This document shows positions 5,202-5,864 of a stretch of DNA of 5,864 nt, piece by piece; position 1 is the stretch's first letter, and every line of letters begins with the position of its first letter. This stretch comes from Archaeoglobaceae archaeon. Lineage in GTDB: Archaea > Halobacteriota > Archaeoglobi > Archaeoglobales > Archaeoglobaceae. The stretch spans positions 1 through 5,864 of the forward strand of contig JALVYA010000228.1 of assembly GCA_027038095.1 (NCBI GenBank). The letters are read 5' to 3'. The notes beneath the pieces are model-generated. The model saw only the letters and a list, made by a program, of their open reading frames with translations, was not told the origin of the DNA and made no database searches. Position numbers and translations under genes: made by a program.

Positions 5202-5864
5202 CTACAACCGGCAGTGCTTAAGGTAAACATCCTCAGCTTCACTTATTCCACACTCCGCAACTATTTTCCCGTTCATCAGTATAACCGCTCTATTACACAG
5301 CCTTTCTGCCTCGGAGAGGTTGTGAGTTGTGAGCAGTACTGTCTTATCGAGCGTGCTCAGATTCTTTAACAGTTCCAGCCTCCCCTCGATGTCAAGTCCA
5401 GATGTCGGTTCGTCGAGTATCAGTATTTCCGGGTCGTGAAGTAAAGCCCTCGCAATTGCGAGTCTCTGTTTCATTCCTCTCGAGAATGTTTTAACTCTGC
5501 TGTGCCTTCTTTCGTAAAGCCTGAGTTTTTTCAGGAGTTCTTCGATTCTGTCCCCGCTTTCAACGTCGTAAAGGTTTGCGTAGAACTTCAGGTTTTCGTA
5601 AGCCGTGAGCTCATCGTAGAGCATTGGATTGTGAGAAACGAAGCCCATGTTCTTTCTCAGCTCTCTGCTGAATTCTGCCGGATTTTTACCCATAACCTCA
5701 ACTCTTCCCGATGTTGCCCTTATCTGACCGCTTATGACCTTGACGAGAGTTGTCTTCCCCGCTCCGTTCGGGCCCAAAATGGCAACTTTTTCCCCTTTCT
5801 CAATCGAAAGACTGATTCCGTCCAGAGCTTTGAAACGACCGTAAGTTTTCACAACGTCCCTGAG
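5202..5864 (-). CDS. ccmA: ABC transporter ATPase, CcmA-like (N-terminus cut by window edge)
   Basis: This is the cytoplasmic ATPase subunit that powers the CcmB permease in cytochrome c maturation. The frame is open to the right edge and gives 220 residues. The visible start LRDVVKTYGRFKALDGISL (fragment residues 1-19) shows that only a handful of N-terminal residues are missing, so an internal GTG at 5852 is not the real start. Motifs are complete: Walker A GPNGAGKTT (31-39), a Q-loop position occupied by H78 in FVSHNPMLY, ABC signature FSRGMKQR (127-134), Walker B ILILDEPTSGLD (147-158), and switch histidine H181 in LTTHN. Histidine at the Q-loop position is also seen in bacterial CcmA. 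The signature differs from the LSxGQ type of bacterial CcmA and is more like ABC-2 ATPases, so the CcmA label depends partly on the adjacent ccmB, 30 bases downstream. Confidence 0.85.
   Translation of the reverse strand, partial: LRDVVKTYGRFKALDGISLSIEKGEKVAILGPNGAGKTTLVKVISGQIRATSGRVEVMGKNPAEFSRELRKNMGFVSHNPMLYDELTAYENLKFYANLYDVESGDRIEELLKKLRLYERRHSRVKTFSRGMKQRLAIARALLHDPEILILDEPTSGLDIEGRLELLKNLSTLDKTVLLTTHNLSEAERLCNRAVILMNGKIVAECGISEAEDVYLKHCRL

Noticed and set aside
1..5864. CRISPR array, tRNA/rRNA gene, insertion sequence or defence system
   Set aside because: No regularly spaced repeats, cloverleaf-like segment, transposase motif or known defence domain was found; all long stretches are explained by housekeeping-type genes.

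Overview
The window looks like an ordinary stretch of archaeal chromosome, most likely from the Archaeoglobales (Archaeoglobus, Ferroglobus or Geoglobus relatives). This assignment is inference. It rests on archaeal promoters (TATA boxes with an upstream purine-rich BRE), GGAGG and GGTGA ribosome binding sites, heavy AGG/AGA/ATA codon use, a serine hydroxymethyltransferase of archaeal type, and a UbiA-type prenyltransferase next to a CcmAB pair, which fits an anaerobe with menaquinone and c-type cytochromes. No rRNA, tRNA, CRISPR array, insertion sequence or phage gene was seen.

Layout. Bases 1-413 (minus) hold the first 137 codons of glyA, which runs off the left edge. A 195-base divergent promoter region separates it from lysC (609-2021, plus), a monofunctional aspartokinase with two ACT domains. 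An 80-base gap contains a curious 16-codon reading frame and an AT-rich promoter. It leads into a UbiA-family prenyltransferase (2102-3007, plus), probably translated from a leaderless message. The plus-strand genes end there, 21 bases short of a convergent minus-strand series.

The minus-strand series, read from right to left, is ccmA (cut by the right edge, 5202-5864), ccmB (4512-5171), an HD-domain phosphohydrolase (3861-4436), a Mut7-C/PIN-like putative RNase with a zinc ribbon (3334-3822), and a 63-residue helical protein with four histidines spaced exactly four apart (3029-3220). CcmA and CcmB form the haem-exporter-type ABC transporter of cytochrome c maturation. The HD and Mut7-C proteins probably act on nucleotides and RNA and are close enough to be cotranscribed. 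The small gene appears to have its own promoter.

Functionally the window mixes amino-acid and one-carbon metabolism (glyA, lysC) with respiratory maturation (prenyltransferase, ccmAB) and nucleotide/RNA housekeeping. I do not see a clearly new defence or mobile system. The most interesting items are the small histidine-ladder protein, whose start is fixed by a Shine-Dalgarno sequence that swallows an upstream GTG, and the P-loop-like mini reading frame after lysC.
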